NCBI GenBank assembly: GCA_902761365.1
Contig: CACWJZ010000019.1
Span: 1 to 58,002, forward strand
Origin: an uncultured Eubacteriales bacterium
GTDB taxonomy: Bacteria > Bacillota > Clostridia > Christensenellales > CAG-138
Direction of reading: 5' to 3'
DNA: 58,002 bases
This document shows, piece by piece, positions 35,551-43,839 of the stretch. The notes under the pieces are model-generated. The model was given only the letters and a program-made list of their open reading frames with translations, was not told where the DNA came from and searched no databases. Both the position numbers and the translations under genes were made by a program. Within the stretch, counting starts at the first letter, position 1; every line of letters begins with the position of its first letter.

Positions 35551-36183
35551 TTAACAAATCTGTCCCGGCAGCTTCAGCTTCACCTTGGACGGGAAGAGGG
35601 CGTCGAAGGCGGCGAAGGACTCGGGGTCTTGGTCGGCCGCGAAGTAGCCCTCCGGCGGGGCGTAGACGCCGGTGACGCCGGAAAGGTAGCCGGGGATCAG
35701 CTCCCGGCAGAGGAAGAAGGAATCGTCGGCTCCGGCGGGCAGGTCGTGGTAACGGATGCCGAAGTCCCGGGCGTAGGTGAAGCCGCTCTGGCCATAGAAG
35801 AGGATATTTCCCTCGAAGCACAGGGCCCCGCAGCCCAGAGCCGCCGCCTGCTCCAGGGAGTAGTCCAGCAAGAGCTTTCCGTACCCCTGGCGCTTCAAGT
35901 CATTGGCGATGCAGATGGGCCCCATGGTCATGATGGGCACCCGCCGCCCGTCGTCGGCCTGGATATGGGCCCGCATGAACATGTTTTGGCCGATGAGCCG
36001 CCCATCCTGCTCCATGACGAAGTCCAGCTCCTTGACGAAAGCCGGGTCCTCCCTCAGCCGGTGGATCACGAAATGCTCCTGGCATCCGGGCCGGTACACG
36101 TTCCAGAAGGACTCCCGGATCAGATTTTCCACGGCGAAATGGTCCACCTCCCTCTCCCGGCGGATGACGACGTTCTCCTTCAT
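35551..36183 (-). CDS. GNAT-family N-acetyltransferase
   Basis: 210 residues. NDLKRQGYGKLLLDYSLEQA is the acetyl-CoA binding loop and helix; IMTMGPICI is the preceding strand and FYGQSGFTYARDFGIRYHDLP the C-terminal part. This matches the COG3153-type GNAT group with a long C-terminal extension. The acceptor is unknown. Its start overlaps the TetR stop by four bases, so it is controlled from the TetR promoter and may be the regulated target. Confidence 0.85.
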   Translation of the reverse strand: MKENVVIRREREVDHFAVENLIRESFWNVYRPGCQEHFVIHRLREDPAFVKELDFVMEQDGRLIGQNMFMRAHIQADDGRRVPIMTMGPICIANDLKRQGYGKLLLDYSLEQAAALGCGALCFEGNILFYGQSGFTYARDFGIRYHDLPAGADDSFFLCRELIPGYLSGVTGVYAPPEGYFAADQDPESFAAFDALFPSKVKLKLPGQIC

Positions 36184-36782
36184 TTTTCCCCTCCCATTAT
36201 CTCTTTTTCGGCTTGGTCCAAATACTCGTCCAGCAGCGCCGTCACGGCGGCCTTGTCTTCCGCCCCATCATAAACGCTGTACAGGAGGAACATAGGCCCA
36301 TAAAACGCTGCCGCCCGACGCGCCGGGTCGCTGAGCCCCAGGCCCCGGAACAGGTCCGCCACGTACCCCATGGGCCCAGCGGACAGATACTGCTGGTAGA
36401 GCCCGCCCATCTCGTAACTATGGAACTGCTCCAGGGTCAGCATCCGGCGAAAGGGCGCCGCAAAGGGGTCCTCCGTCCAGTAGCGAAACATGGCCTTGCT
36501 GAAGGAAACGATGTCCGCCGGGGTTGTGGTCTCGTAGGCAGCGGCATTCTGCTGTACGATGCCCTCCGGAAGGCCATGACCCCGGGCTTGGTCCCCGTCC
36601 CGCTGTTCCATGCACTGCAGGATGGCTTCGAAAATGGCGCGCTTGCTGTCAAAGTGGCGGTACAAGGCGCCTTTGGTAACGCCCAGGGCACCGGCAATAT
36701 CGCTGACGGACACTGCCTCGTACCCCTTTTTCGCGAACAATTCCATACTCGTCCGCATAATCCGTTCCTTCGTGTCTCCCAT
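36180..36782 (-). CDS. TetR-family transcriptional regulator
   Basis: 200 residues. The N-terminal HTH is typical: KERIMRTSMELFAKKGYEAVSVSDIAGALGVTKGALYRHFDSKRAIFEAI. The C-terminal ligand domain is not assigned. The start at MGDTKERIM is chosen because the longer frame runs back through its operator. It has two palindromic operators overlapping its own promoter, so autoregulation is expected, and it is coupled to the GNAT gene. Confidence 0.88.
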   Translation of the reverse strand: MGDTKERIMRTSMELFAKKGYEAVSVSDIAGALGVTKGALYRHFDSKRAIFEAILQCMEQRDGDQARGHGLPEGIVQQNAAAYETTTPADIVSFSKAMFRYWTEDPFAAPFRRMLTLEQFHSYEMGGLYQQYLSAGPMGYVADLFRGLGLSDPARRAAAFYGPMFLLYSVYDGAEDKAAVTALLDEYLDQAEKEIMGGEK

Positions 36783-36802
36783 TGCCTTCCTCGTAGAATA
36801 TA

Positions 36803-36851
36803 GTAAACGATCGTTTACTTGCAGTATAGTAAACGATCGTTTGTTTGTCAA
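36803..36851 (-). promoter_or_regulatory. TetR promoter with two operator palindromes
   Basis: On the minus strand TTGACA (36846-36851), 17 bases, TATACT (36823-36828). GTAAACGATCGTTTAC at 36803-36818 is a perfect 16-base palindrome, and GTAAACGATCGTTT at 36829-36842 repeats it within the spacer, 26 bases apart. Bound repressor would cover both promoter boxes and the start site. Confidence 0.85.
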
Positions 36852-36860
36852 TCCTTTTGT

Positions 36861-37010
36861 TTAGATCCTTTTCTCGAACAGCCCGTGGCGGTTGCAGCAG
36901 GCGTACAACCGCCGGACACCGTCGATCTTGAACCGGACCTGGGCACATATCTGTCCATAGCTGGTTCCTCCTGCGGTCTCAGTGTAGCTCAGGCTGAGCT
37001 CAAAGACAAC
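36861..37010 (-). pseudogene. C-terminal remnant of an unidentified gene
   Basis: A 49-codon open stretch without a start, bounded upstream by an in-frame TAG. Its translation has protein-like composition, for example ICAQVRFKIDGVRRLYACC and the closing NRHGLFEKRI. A family cannot be named. It may be what is left of a gene lost between the TetR and XRE genes; coincidence is possible. Confidence 0.35.
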
Positions 37011-37088
37011 CTACGGAACGTAGAGAATGGGAGATTAGTTTTTACTTTTGCTTTTCAAGCTTAAACTTTCAAATTGATCTCTGAGAGA

Positions 37089-37292
37089 TCAGACATCCGG
37101 TAGGATTTCCACCACATCATCGATCGTGCAATTCAATATGCGGCACAGGTCCTGGATCGTGTTCAGGGTCACGCTTTTGTTTTTGCGCAACGCGTCCAGC
37201 GTGCCTGTGCTGACGCCATAGGTGTTGATCAGCTGGTACTGCGAGATTTTTTTCTTGTCTAAGGTTTTCCATAGCGGGGCAAAACTGATCAT
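37089..37292 (-). CDS. small XRE-family (Cro/CI-type) DNA-binding protein
   Basis: 67 residues, a single HTH_26-type domain: PLWKTLDKKKISQYQLINTYGVSTGTLDALRKNKSVTLNTIQDLCRILNC. It begins 105 bases from the divergent BIG2 gene, and the shared region holds a perfect 14-base palindrome, a candidate binding site. GGGAGG precedes the start. Composition is more AT-rich than the surrounding genes. Confidence 0.83.
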   Translation of the reverse strand: MISFAPLWKTLDKKKISQYQLINTYGVSTGTLDALRKNKSVTLNTIQDLCRILNCTIDDVVEILPDV

Positions 37293-37336
37293 ACCTTGGC
37301 GCCTCCCTATGAATCATTCTAAAAACCATTATCCCC

Positions 37337-37365
37337 TTGCGCATTGCCGAATATTCGGCTATACT
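37337..37365 (+). promoter_or_regulatory. BIG2-protein promoter with embedded palindrome
   Basis: TTGCGC (37337-37342), 17 bases, TATACT (37360-37365). The spacer contains GCCGAATATTCGGC (37346-37359), a perfect palindrome and a likely site for the divergent XRE protein. Confidence 0.7.
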
Positions 37366-37397
37366 GTTGACAGATAATGAGGGAGGGTAATAGCCAT

Positions 37398-39920
37398 ATG
37401 AAAAAAGCTTTTGTTCTGCTGCTCGCATTGTTGGCGCTGTGCACCATTGCGATGCATGAAACCATGGCCGTGACAGAAACGTATCTTTCGGATGCTCCAG
37501 CGCCTACGCAAACGTCAGGCGGGATCGTGCTGGAACCATGTGAGCCGATCCTTTTCATCGGGGAAACGATACAGCTGAAGGCATCCGGCGCGGAATCCAT
37601 CCTTTGGTCCTCCTCCGATCCCGCCGTAGCCACGGTGGATGAGAAGGGCGTCGTCACCGCCGTTGCCGCCGGTGAAGTGACCATCACCGCCTGCTCCGCC
37701 CAGGACAGCAACATACGGGCGGACGCCACGTTCATGGTGGGCGTCCATACGGAAGCTGTGAAGCTGGAAGAGACGGAGCTCGTTTTGGTGGCTGGCACCA
37801 GCGACAAAGCTGACTATGACCTGATCCCCCAGATCCTTCCGGAGGATGCGCTGGTAAAAGAGGTGACATACGCTTCCTCCAACGCAGCGATCCTGACCGT
37901 GGACGAAAATGGGCATCTCCACGCGGTCGCACCAGGGAATGTGACCGTGACCGTCACTTCTGCAGACAAGGGCTGCAAAGCCCCAGCCAAGCTGAAGGTC
38001 ACGGTGAAGCAGGCCGTCACCGGCATTGAGCTCAACAAAACGGAGGCGGAGCTGTACCTGAAGGAGAAGCTGAACCTGACCGCAAAGGTGCTCCCGCAGA
38101 ATGCAACCAACAAGAAGTGCGTCTGGTCTTCCTCCAATGAAGCTGTAGCTACAGTCAGTCCAAATGGCGCCGTCACCGCCACGGGCGAAGGCAAGGCTGT
38201 GATCCGCTGCGCCGCCGAGGATAACGGCGAAGTATTTGCTGAATGCACGGTGAACGTGACCATCCCCGTCCAAAAGATCGTTTTGGACCCTGCAAATGCG
38301 ACCCTGCTGCTGGGCGGTCCCCAGGCGCTCACTACGGCCCAGCTCAAGTACACGCTCACGCCGGAGAACGCCTCCTTCCAGAACGTCACTTGGACCTCCT
38401 CGGACGAGAAGATCGCCACCGTGGACGTCAACGGCCAGGTCCGCGGCATCTCCATCGGTAAAGCGACCATCACAGCCACCACCACGGACCCGCGCGCCGC
38501 CGGCAAAGTGAAAGCCGTCTGCACCATCACCGTGGGCAACGCTGTTACTGGTATCGAGTTGAGCAAGACGGAGGTGGAGTTGTATCTGACTGAAAAACTG
38601 AGCCTGACCGCCAAAGTGCTCCCGCAGAACGCCGTGAACAAGAAGTGCGTCTGGTCCTCCTCCAATGAGAAAGTGGCTACGGTCAGTCAAAATGGCGCCG
38701 TCACGCCCATGAGCAAGGGCGTCGCCGTCATACGCTGCACCGCCGAGGACGGCAGCAAAGTCTTTAGCGAGTGCAAAGTCAACGTGACCGTTGGCGCCCA
38801 AGCAATAACCCTGAACGCCACGAATGCGACCCTCCTGGTAGGCGGAGCAAAGGAGCTCAGCACAAAGCAGCTTCGCGCTACAGTCACCCCCAACGACACC
38901 TCCTTCAAGTCGGTCACATGGTCCTCCTCTGACCCGAAGGTTGCGACTGTAGACAATACCGGTTTAGTCCGCGGCATATCCGCCGGAAAGGCCACGATCA
39001 CCGCCACTACCACCGATGCACGGGCCGCCGGTCGAGTGAAGGCAACCTGCACCATCACTGTGGGCAACGCCGTCACCAAAATCATATTGGAGGGCGGCGA
39101 GTCCCGCATCCAGAAAGGGAAATCTGCTCGGTTCACGGCAAAGGTCAACCCGGATAAGCCCTTTAACGGGAAACTGACCTGGGCCTCCAGCAATGAAAAC
39201 ATCCTAAAGGTGGACGCCAACGGAAACGTCCGGGCTATCAATGTGGGGACGGCCACCATCACCGTTTCGGCCACGGACGGCAGCAAGGTCTCCGTCAGCA
39301 AACAGATCACGGTGTATCAGCCGGTCACCCAGATCAAACCATCCACCACAAAGAAAACCGCAGTCACTGAGGGTAAGACCGGTACGCTTTCCGTAACCGT
39401 TCTTCCCACGGATGCCACCGATAAGAAAATCAAGTGGAGCAGTTCCGACCCCTCCATAGCGACCGTGGACGACAAGGGAACGGTTACGGGCAAGAAGGCT
39501 GGCACCTGCGAAATCACAGCAGCGGCGGCGGATGGAAGCGGCAAAAGCGTCAAGATGACGGTCATTGTAGAGCCAAAAATCCCTCTGGATGCCACCACGT
39601 TCACCCGCTCTGGGTACTTTGGCATGTATTACGAATTTGCGGTCACCTTTAAGAACCTGACAAAGACCCGTACAATAAAGTATATCTCTTTTGACCTTAA
39701 ATACTCCTATCAAGGACAAACATATACTCAGAGTTTTTATACGGACAGCAAAACGTTAGGCCCTGGCGCCACAAAGAGGATCGGCTGGTGGGATCAGATC
39801 GGATATAAGCTGACCTATTGCAGCAATTTCCGAGTATATCTGAACAGTGTAAAATATTCTGATGGCACTTGGGAGTTCTTTAGCGGAGACGATTCTCTGC
39901 TCGGTTGGTTCGTCGGATAA
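37398..39920 (+). CDS. secreted protein with eight BIG2 (bacterial Ig-like) domains
   Basis: 840 residues. Signal peptide at 1-25 (KKAFVLLLALLALCTIA). About eight BIG2 domains follow, each with a WSSSDPxVATVD- or WSSSNE-type core. Domains 3+4 and 5+6 are near copies of each other (for example VLPQNATNKKCVWSSSNE and VLPQNAVNKKCVWSSSNE), a visible internal duplication. The last 115 residues form a separate Tyr/Phe-rich domain. No LPxTG motif or membrane anchor is seen. Probably a surface adhesion or scaffold protein. GGGAGGG precedes the start. It is less GC-rich than its neighbours. Confidence 0.85.
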   Translation: MKKAFVLLLALLALCTIAMHETMAVTETYLSDAPAPTQTSGGIVLEPCEPILFIGETIQLKASGAESILWSSSDPAVATVDEKGVVTAVAAGEVTITACSAQDSNIRADATFMVGVHTEAVKLEETELVLVAGTSDKADYDLIPQILPEDALVKEVTYASSNAAILTVDENGHLHAVAPGNVTVTVTSADKGCKAPAKLKVTVKQAVTGIELNKTEAELYLKEKLNLTAKVLPQNATNKKCVWSSSNEAVATVSPNGAVTATGEGKAVIRCAAEDNGEVFAECTVNVTIPVQKIVLDPANATLLLGGPQALTTAQLKYTLTPENASFQNVTWTSSDEKIATVDVNGQVRGISIGKATITATTTDPRAAGKVKAVCTITVGNAVTGIELSKTEVELYLTEKLSLTAKVLPQNAVNKKCVWSSSNEKVATVSQNGAVTPMSKGVAVIRCTAEDGSKVFSECKVNVTVGAQAITLNATNATLLVGGAKELSTKQLRATVTPNDTSFKSVTWSSSDPKVATVDNTGLVRGISAGKATITATTTDARAAGRVKATCTITVGNAVTKIILEGGESRIQKGKSARFTAKVNPDKPFNGKLTWASSNENILKVDANGNVRAINVGTATITVSATDGSKVSVSKQITVYQPVTQIKPSTTKKTAVTEGKTGTLSVTVLPTDATDKKIKWSSSDPSIATVDDKGTVTGKKAGTCEITAAAADGSGKSVKMTVIVEPKIPLDATTFTRSGYFGMYYEFAVTFKNLTKTRTIKYISFDLKYSYQGQTYTQSFYTDSKTLGPGATKRIGWWDQIGYKLTYCSNFRVYLNSVKYSDGTWEFFSGDDSLLGWFVG

Positions 39921-40032
39921 GTTGCAACATAATCATAGCCTGGCGTGAAACACGCCAGGCTATTTTGTTGAAAAACGGGATAAAACATACCATCTTTTCT
40001 GTCAAAAAGCGGCAAGAAAAGAGATAAGCTAA

Positions 40033-40988
40033 TCAATAGAACGTCGCCACGGGCTCCTCGGGCTCCTGCCAGGGCTCGATGGCCAGGGTGTTGAAGACGG
40101 GGCCCTTCTTGCCGTAGATGGCGGAGTAGCGGACCTCGATCTTGGCGGTCACCTTGTACCAGCCCTGGTTCTGGAGGCTGGCGGCGTTGTCGTACTTGAA
40201 GGCGAAGGCGGCGAACTGGATGTCCGCGGCGCAGCACTGCATGAGCTGCCGGCCGGCCACAAAGGTGTCCTTGGGCATGCGGTTGTTCCGGGCCACCAGG
40301 GCCGTGAACTCCACCACCTTGCCGTGGTACTTCTTGAAGTCCTCCACCAGGTCCTGGTAGAAGAGGGCGTAGTCCTTGTCCTCCACCTTCACGATGGGCG
40401 CATCCACGTCGAAGGGCAGGGGGTCCACGATCTCATCGTACTCCGTCTTGCCGCTGTCGTAGCTGTAGGCGATGTCCGCCTGCCGGGTGATGGCCCGGAC
40501 GATCTTGTGGAGGGCCATTTTGTCCGTCTGCTCCGTGACCCGGTTGAAGAGCACCAGCTCCGCGGTCCTCAGCTTGTCCACCACCAGCTGCCGCATGTTG
40601 GCGTTGTAGACGGCGAAGGTGGTGGAATCGAAGAACAGGGTCTCTCCCGCGATGGACCAGCTTTCGGGCAGGGCCTGGAAGAGCACGTTGTTGAGCCACA
40701 TGCCGTTATATTCCACGATGATCCGGGCGGGCTTGTACTGCTTGGTGAGCGCCAGCAGATGCCCCTCCGTAAGCCGGTCCTCGCCGTCGATGGTGACGAT
40801 ATTCACCTTCCCCTTCTGGGGGAACCGGTCGGGGGCGAGCTCCTCCTCGCCCTCCTCGCACTGGATCACCAGGGTCGGCTGGCCGTTGTTGAACTCCTTG
40901 TCCTCCAGCAGGCTCTCGATGAAGCTGGTCTTGCCCGCGTCCAGGAAGCCCGTGAACAGGAATACGGGGATGTCTTCCTGTCTTCCAT
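40033..40988 (-). CDS. G3E (COG0523-like) GTPase, frameshifted near its start
   Basis: About 318 residues of a G3E-like GTPase: DIPVFLFTGFLDAGKTSF (P-loop), CEEGEEEL, IIVEYNGMW, then a long C-terminal half. The natural start appears to be the ATG at 40988, three bases after the stop of the upstream G3E gene, but from that ATG the frame is one base short: MEDRK is followed by a shift before DIPVFLF. One extra base near 40970-40975 would restore it. In the main frame no ATG, GTG or TTG exists between the upstream stop and the P-loop. Probably metal-related GTPase activity; partner of the next gene. Confidence 0.72.
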
Positions 40989-40991
40989 AGC

Positions 40992-42212
40992 TTACACCCG
41001 GAACAGGGCCTTGAGGGCCTCTTCGTTGAGCTTGGACCCGATCACGCAGATGCGGCCCGTGAAGGCGGCGGGGCCCGTGCGCACCTCGTGCTCCTCGGGC
41101 ACGTAGTCGTAGTGGATCCACTGGCCGTCGGCGCCGGGGACGACGCCCTTGGCCCGCAGGATGGCTCCGTAGGCGGCCGCGTCGTCCAGCTTCACGAGGA
41201 TGCTCTCGATCTCGTCCCTGGAATACTTGTTGGCCGTCTCCACGCCCCAGCTGGTGAACACCTCGTCGGCGTCGTGGCCGTGGTGGTGATGGTGATGGTG
41301 CTCGTGCTCGTCCTCATCATCGTCATCATGATGATGGTGGTGGCACTCGGGATCGTCGCACTCCTCGTCATCGTCATGATGATGGTGGTGATGATGCTCG
41401 TGCTCCTCCTCATCGTCATCATCGTCGCGATGATGATGGTGATGATGCTCGTGCTCGTCCTCGTCGTCATCGTCGTCGTGGTGATGGTGGCATTCGCACT
41501 CGGGATCGTCGCACTCCTCGCCGTCCTCATGGTGATGATGGTGGTGATGGTGCTCGTGCTCCTCCTCTTCCTCCTTGCGGGCCATCTCGGAAAGCTCCCG
41601 CAGGGCCGCCTCCAGGGTGTCCTTGCGCTCCATGGCGGACAGGATGGTCTTGCCGGAGAGCTCGGTCCAGGGGGTGGTGATGATGACCGCGTTGGGGTTG
41701 TGCTCCCTGAGCAGGGCCAGGACCTCACTGAGCTTCGTTTCGTTCACGTCCTGGGTCCGGCTCAGGATGATGGCGTTGGCGCTCTCCACCTGGTTGTTGA
41801 AGAATTCGCCGAAGTTCTTCATGTATACCTTGGCCTTCTTGGCGTCCACCACGGTGGTGAAGGCGTTGAGCTGGATGTCATGGGAGTCGATGCGCTCCAC
41901 GGCGCCGATCACGTCGGAGAGCTTGCCCACGCCCGAGGGCTCGATGAGGATGCGGTCCGGGGCGTACTCGCTGAGGACCTTCTTCAGCGCCCGGCCGAAG
42001 TCGCCCACCAAAGAGCAGCAGATGCAGCCGGAGTTCATCTCGTTCACCTGGATGCCCGCGTCCTGCATGAAAGCGCCGTCGATGCCGATCTCGCCGAACT
42101 CGTTCTCGATCAGCACCAGCTTTTCATCCTGGTATGCCTCTGCGATCAGCTTCTTGATGAGGGTGGTTTTCCCCGCGCCCAAAAAGCCGGAGAAGATGTC
42201 TATTTTCGTCAT
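40992..42212 (-). CDS. COG0523 G3E GTPase metallochaperone with long His/Asp-rich insert
   Basis: 406 residues. P-loop GFLGAGKTT (9-17), ENEFGEIG, the metal-binding CxCC motif in GCICCS (62-67) and EPSG switch region give a clear COG0523 protein. Residues 213-315 are an insert of His runs separated by Asp/Glu runs, with two ECDDPEC motifs; about 45 of these residues are His. The C-terminal CobW domain (AAAYGAILRAKGVVPG) follows. It likely stores or delivers Zn2+ or another transition metal. GGAGG precedes the start. Confidence 0.88.
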   Translation of the reverse strand: MTKIDIFSGFLGAGKTTLIKKLIAEAYQDEKLVLIENEFGEIGIDGAFMQDAGIQVNEMNSGCICCSLVGDFGRALKKVLSEYAPDRILIEPSGVGKLSDVIGAVERIDSHDIQLNAFTTVVDAKKAKVYMKNFGEFFNNQVESANAIILSRTQDVNETKLSEVLALLREHNPNAVIITTPWTELSGKTILSAMERKDTLEAALRELSEMARKEEEEEHEHHHHHHHHEDGEECDDPECECHHHHDDDDDEDEHEHHHHHHRDDDDDEEEHEHHHHHHHDDDEECDDPECHHHHHDDDDEDEHEHHHHHHHGHDADEVFTSWGVETANKYSRDEIESILVKLDDAAAYGAILRAKGVVPGADGQWIHYDYVPEEHEVRTGPAAFTGRICVIGSKLNEEALKALFRV

Positions 42213-42242
42213 ATTCCATATGCCTCCATATTAAATCAGTTT

Positions 42243-42271
42243 ATTATAGCCCGGACGATTCGGCATTTCAA
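42243..42271 (-). promoter_or_regulatory. promoter of the G3E GTPase pair
   Basis: On the minus strand TTGAAA (42266-42271), 17 bases, TATAAT (42243-42248). No obvious Zur palindrome was seen around it. Confidence 0.78.
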
Positions 42272-42343
42272 GGGGCCAACGGCCCTTCTTCACCGTTTTG
42301 TTGAAATCGGCGGCTCAACTTCCTTTCTAAAAAAACATGCGTG

Positions 42344-42372
42344 TTGAAAATTGTCCGGGATGCTGGTATGAT
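42344..42372 (+). promoter_or_regulatory. promoter of the tldD-tldE operon
   Basis: TTGAAA (42344-42349), 17 bases, TATGAT (42367-42372), 28 bases before the chosen start. Confidence 0.72.
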
Positions 42373-42399
42373 GGTAAAAATGCTATGGGAGGTATGAGA

Positions 42400-43827
42400 A
42401 TGCAGGTCAAACGCAGCGCGTTTCTGCAGGGAGCTAAGCCCCTGCTGCAGGAGCTCATCGGGCGGCTGTCTCAGAGGTACGGCTATGTGTCCGTGCTGGC
42501 GGCGGACACCCGGGGCAAGTTTTTCAATGTGGCCAACACGGGCGTCAACGCCGGAGAGGAGGACCTCTTCACCCGCCGGGGCTTCGTGCTGAAGGTCTAC
42601 GACGGCCGATCCTACGGGGAATACTCCTTCACCCACATGGACGAAGCGGCCATCCCCGCCATCGTGGCGGCGGTGGAGGAGCGGCTCATGCCCCTGGAGG
42701 GGCTGCCGGAGGGCCTTTCCCTCAGCGAGTACGGCCAGATCCCCGACGAGCCCGCCACCTTGTTGAAGTGCAGCGAATACGCCATCGACCCGGACGGGAA
42801 GGGCGACGAAGCCATTCTATCCGCCCTCACCGCCATCCGGGAGGAGGGCAAGGCCCGGGACGAGCGGATCGTGGACTGCGCCGTGGGCTACACCTTCCAG
42901 GAGGTCCACAAGCTCTTCCTGTCCCCCCACCGGGACCTGGAGCAGAACTTCATGTGGAGCGACGGGTACATCGAGGCCATGTGCCCCAAGGAGGACGACA
43001 TCGTGTGCTACATGGTGGGCGCTTCCGACCTGGGCGGGGCTGAGGTTTTGGACCAGCTCCGCGGCAAGCTGGACGAGGCCGTGCGGGGCGCTTTGGAGCT
43101 CATTGACAGCGAGCCCATGGTGCCCGGCGAATACGAGTGCGTGTGCACCCCCGCCGTCACGGGCATGATCGTCCACGAGGCCTTCGGCCATGGGGTGGAG
43201 ATGGATATGTTCGTGAAGGATCGAGCCCAGGCAAAGCAGTTCATAGGTGAATACGTAGCTTCCCCCCTGATCACCATGCACGACGGCGCCGCCGTGCAGC
43301 TGGACACGGGCTCCTACTTCTTCGACGACGAGGGCGTCCTCGCCCACGACACGGTCATCATCGAGAAGGGCATTTTGAAGCGGGGCATCTCCGACGCCCA
43401 GAGCGCCATGCACCTGGGCACCGTCCCCACGGGCAACGGCCGCCGGGAGAGCTTCGAGCGCAAGGCCTACACCCGCATGACCAACACCTACTTCGAACCG
43501 GGCGCGGACACCTTTGAAGACATGATCGCTTCCGTGAAGGACGGCTTTTTGCTGGACAATCCCACCAGCGGCATGGAGGATCCCAAGAACTGGGGCATCC
43601 AGTGCATGGTGAACGTGGCCAGGGAGATCAAGGACGGCAAGCTCACGGGCCGGGTCTTCTCCCCCATCGTGCTCACGGGCTACGTGCCGGACCTCTTAAA
43701 GTCCATCACCATGGTCTCCAGGGACTTTGCCCTGGAAGGCGCCGGCATGTGCGGCAAGGGATGGAAGGAATGGGTGAAGGTCAGCGACGGCGGTCCCTGC
43801 ATCAAGGCCCGCATCCGCTTGGGATAA
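42400..43827 (+). CDS. tldD: TldD/PmbA-family metalloprotease subunit (TldD type)
   Basis: 475 residues. The zinc motif HEAFGH (His259, Glu260, His263) is intact, so this is the catalytic subunit of a TldD-TldE heterodimer, which degrades unfolded or leader peptides. MERKAYTRMTNTYFEPG-like and MEDPKNWGIQ segments are typical of the C-terminal half. The start at 42400 has GGGAGG seven bases upstream; the frame opens at 42337, inside the promoter. The partner follows after 12 bases. Confidence 0.9.
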   Translation: MQVKRSAFLQGAKPLLQELIGRLSQRYGYVSVLAADTRGKFFNVANTGVNAGEEDLFTRRGFVLKVYDGRSYGEYSFTHMDEAAIPAIVAAVEERLMPLEGLPEGLSLSEYGQIPDEPATLLKCSEYAIDPDGKGDEAILSALTAIREEGKARDERIVDCAVGYTFQEVHKLFLSPHRDLEQNFMWSDGYIEAMCPKEDDIVCYMVGASDLGGAEVLDQLRGKLDEAVRGALELIDSEPMVPGEYECVCTPAVTGMIVHEAFGHGVEMDMFVKDRAQAKQFIGEYVASPLITMHDGAAVQLDTGSYFFDDEGVLAHDTVIIEKGILKRGISDAQSAMHLGTVPTGNGRRESFERKAYTRMTNTYFEPGADTFEDMIASVKDGFLLDNPTSGMEDPKNWGIQCMVNVAREIKDGKLTGRVFSPIVLTGYVPDLLKSITMVSRDFALEGAGMCGKGWKEWVKVSDGGPCIKARIRLG

Positions 43828-43839
43828 GGAGGAAAGACT

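Noticed and set aside
37398-39920. Repeat array considered as CRISPR or tandem DNA repeat
   Set aside because: The repeats are about 240-530 bases, coding, in frame and correspond to Ig-like domains.
41270-41560. Simple-sequence region considered as a non-coding satellite
   Set aside because: It stays in frame within a GTPase and encodes a plausible metal-binding insert.
41088-42347. Plus-strand frame opposite the His-rich GTPase with long Val/Met runs
   Set aside because: It is only the complement of the His/Asp codon repeats; the minus-strand gene has a promoter, ribosome binding site and COG0523 motifs.
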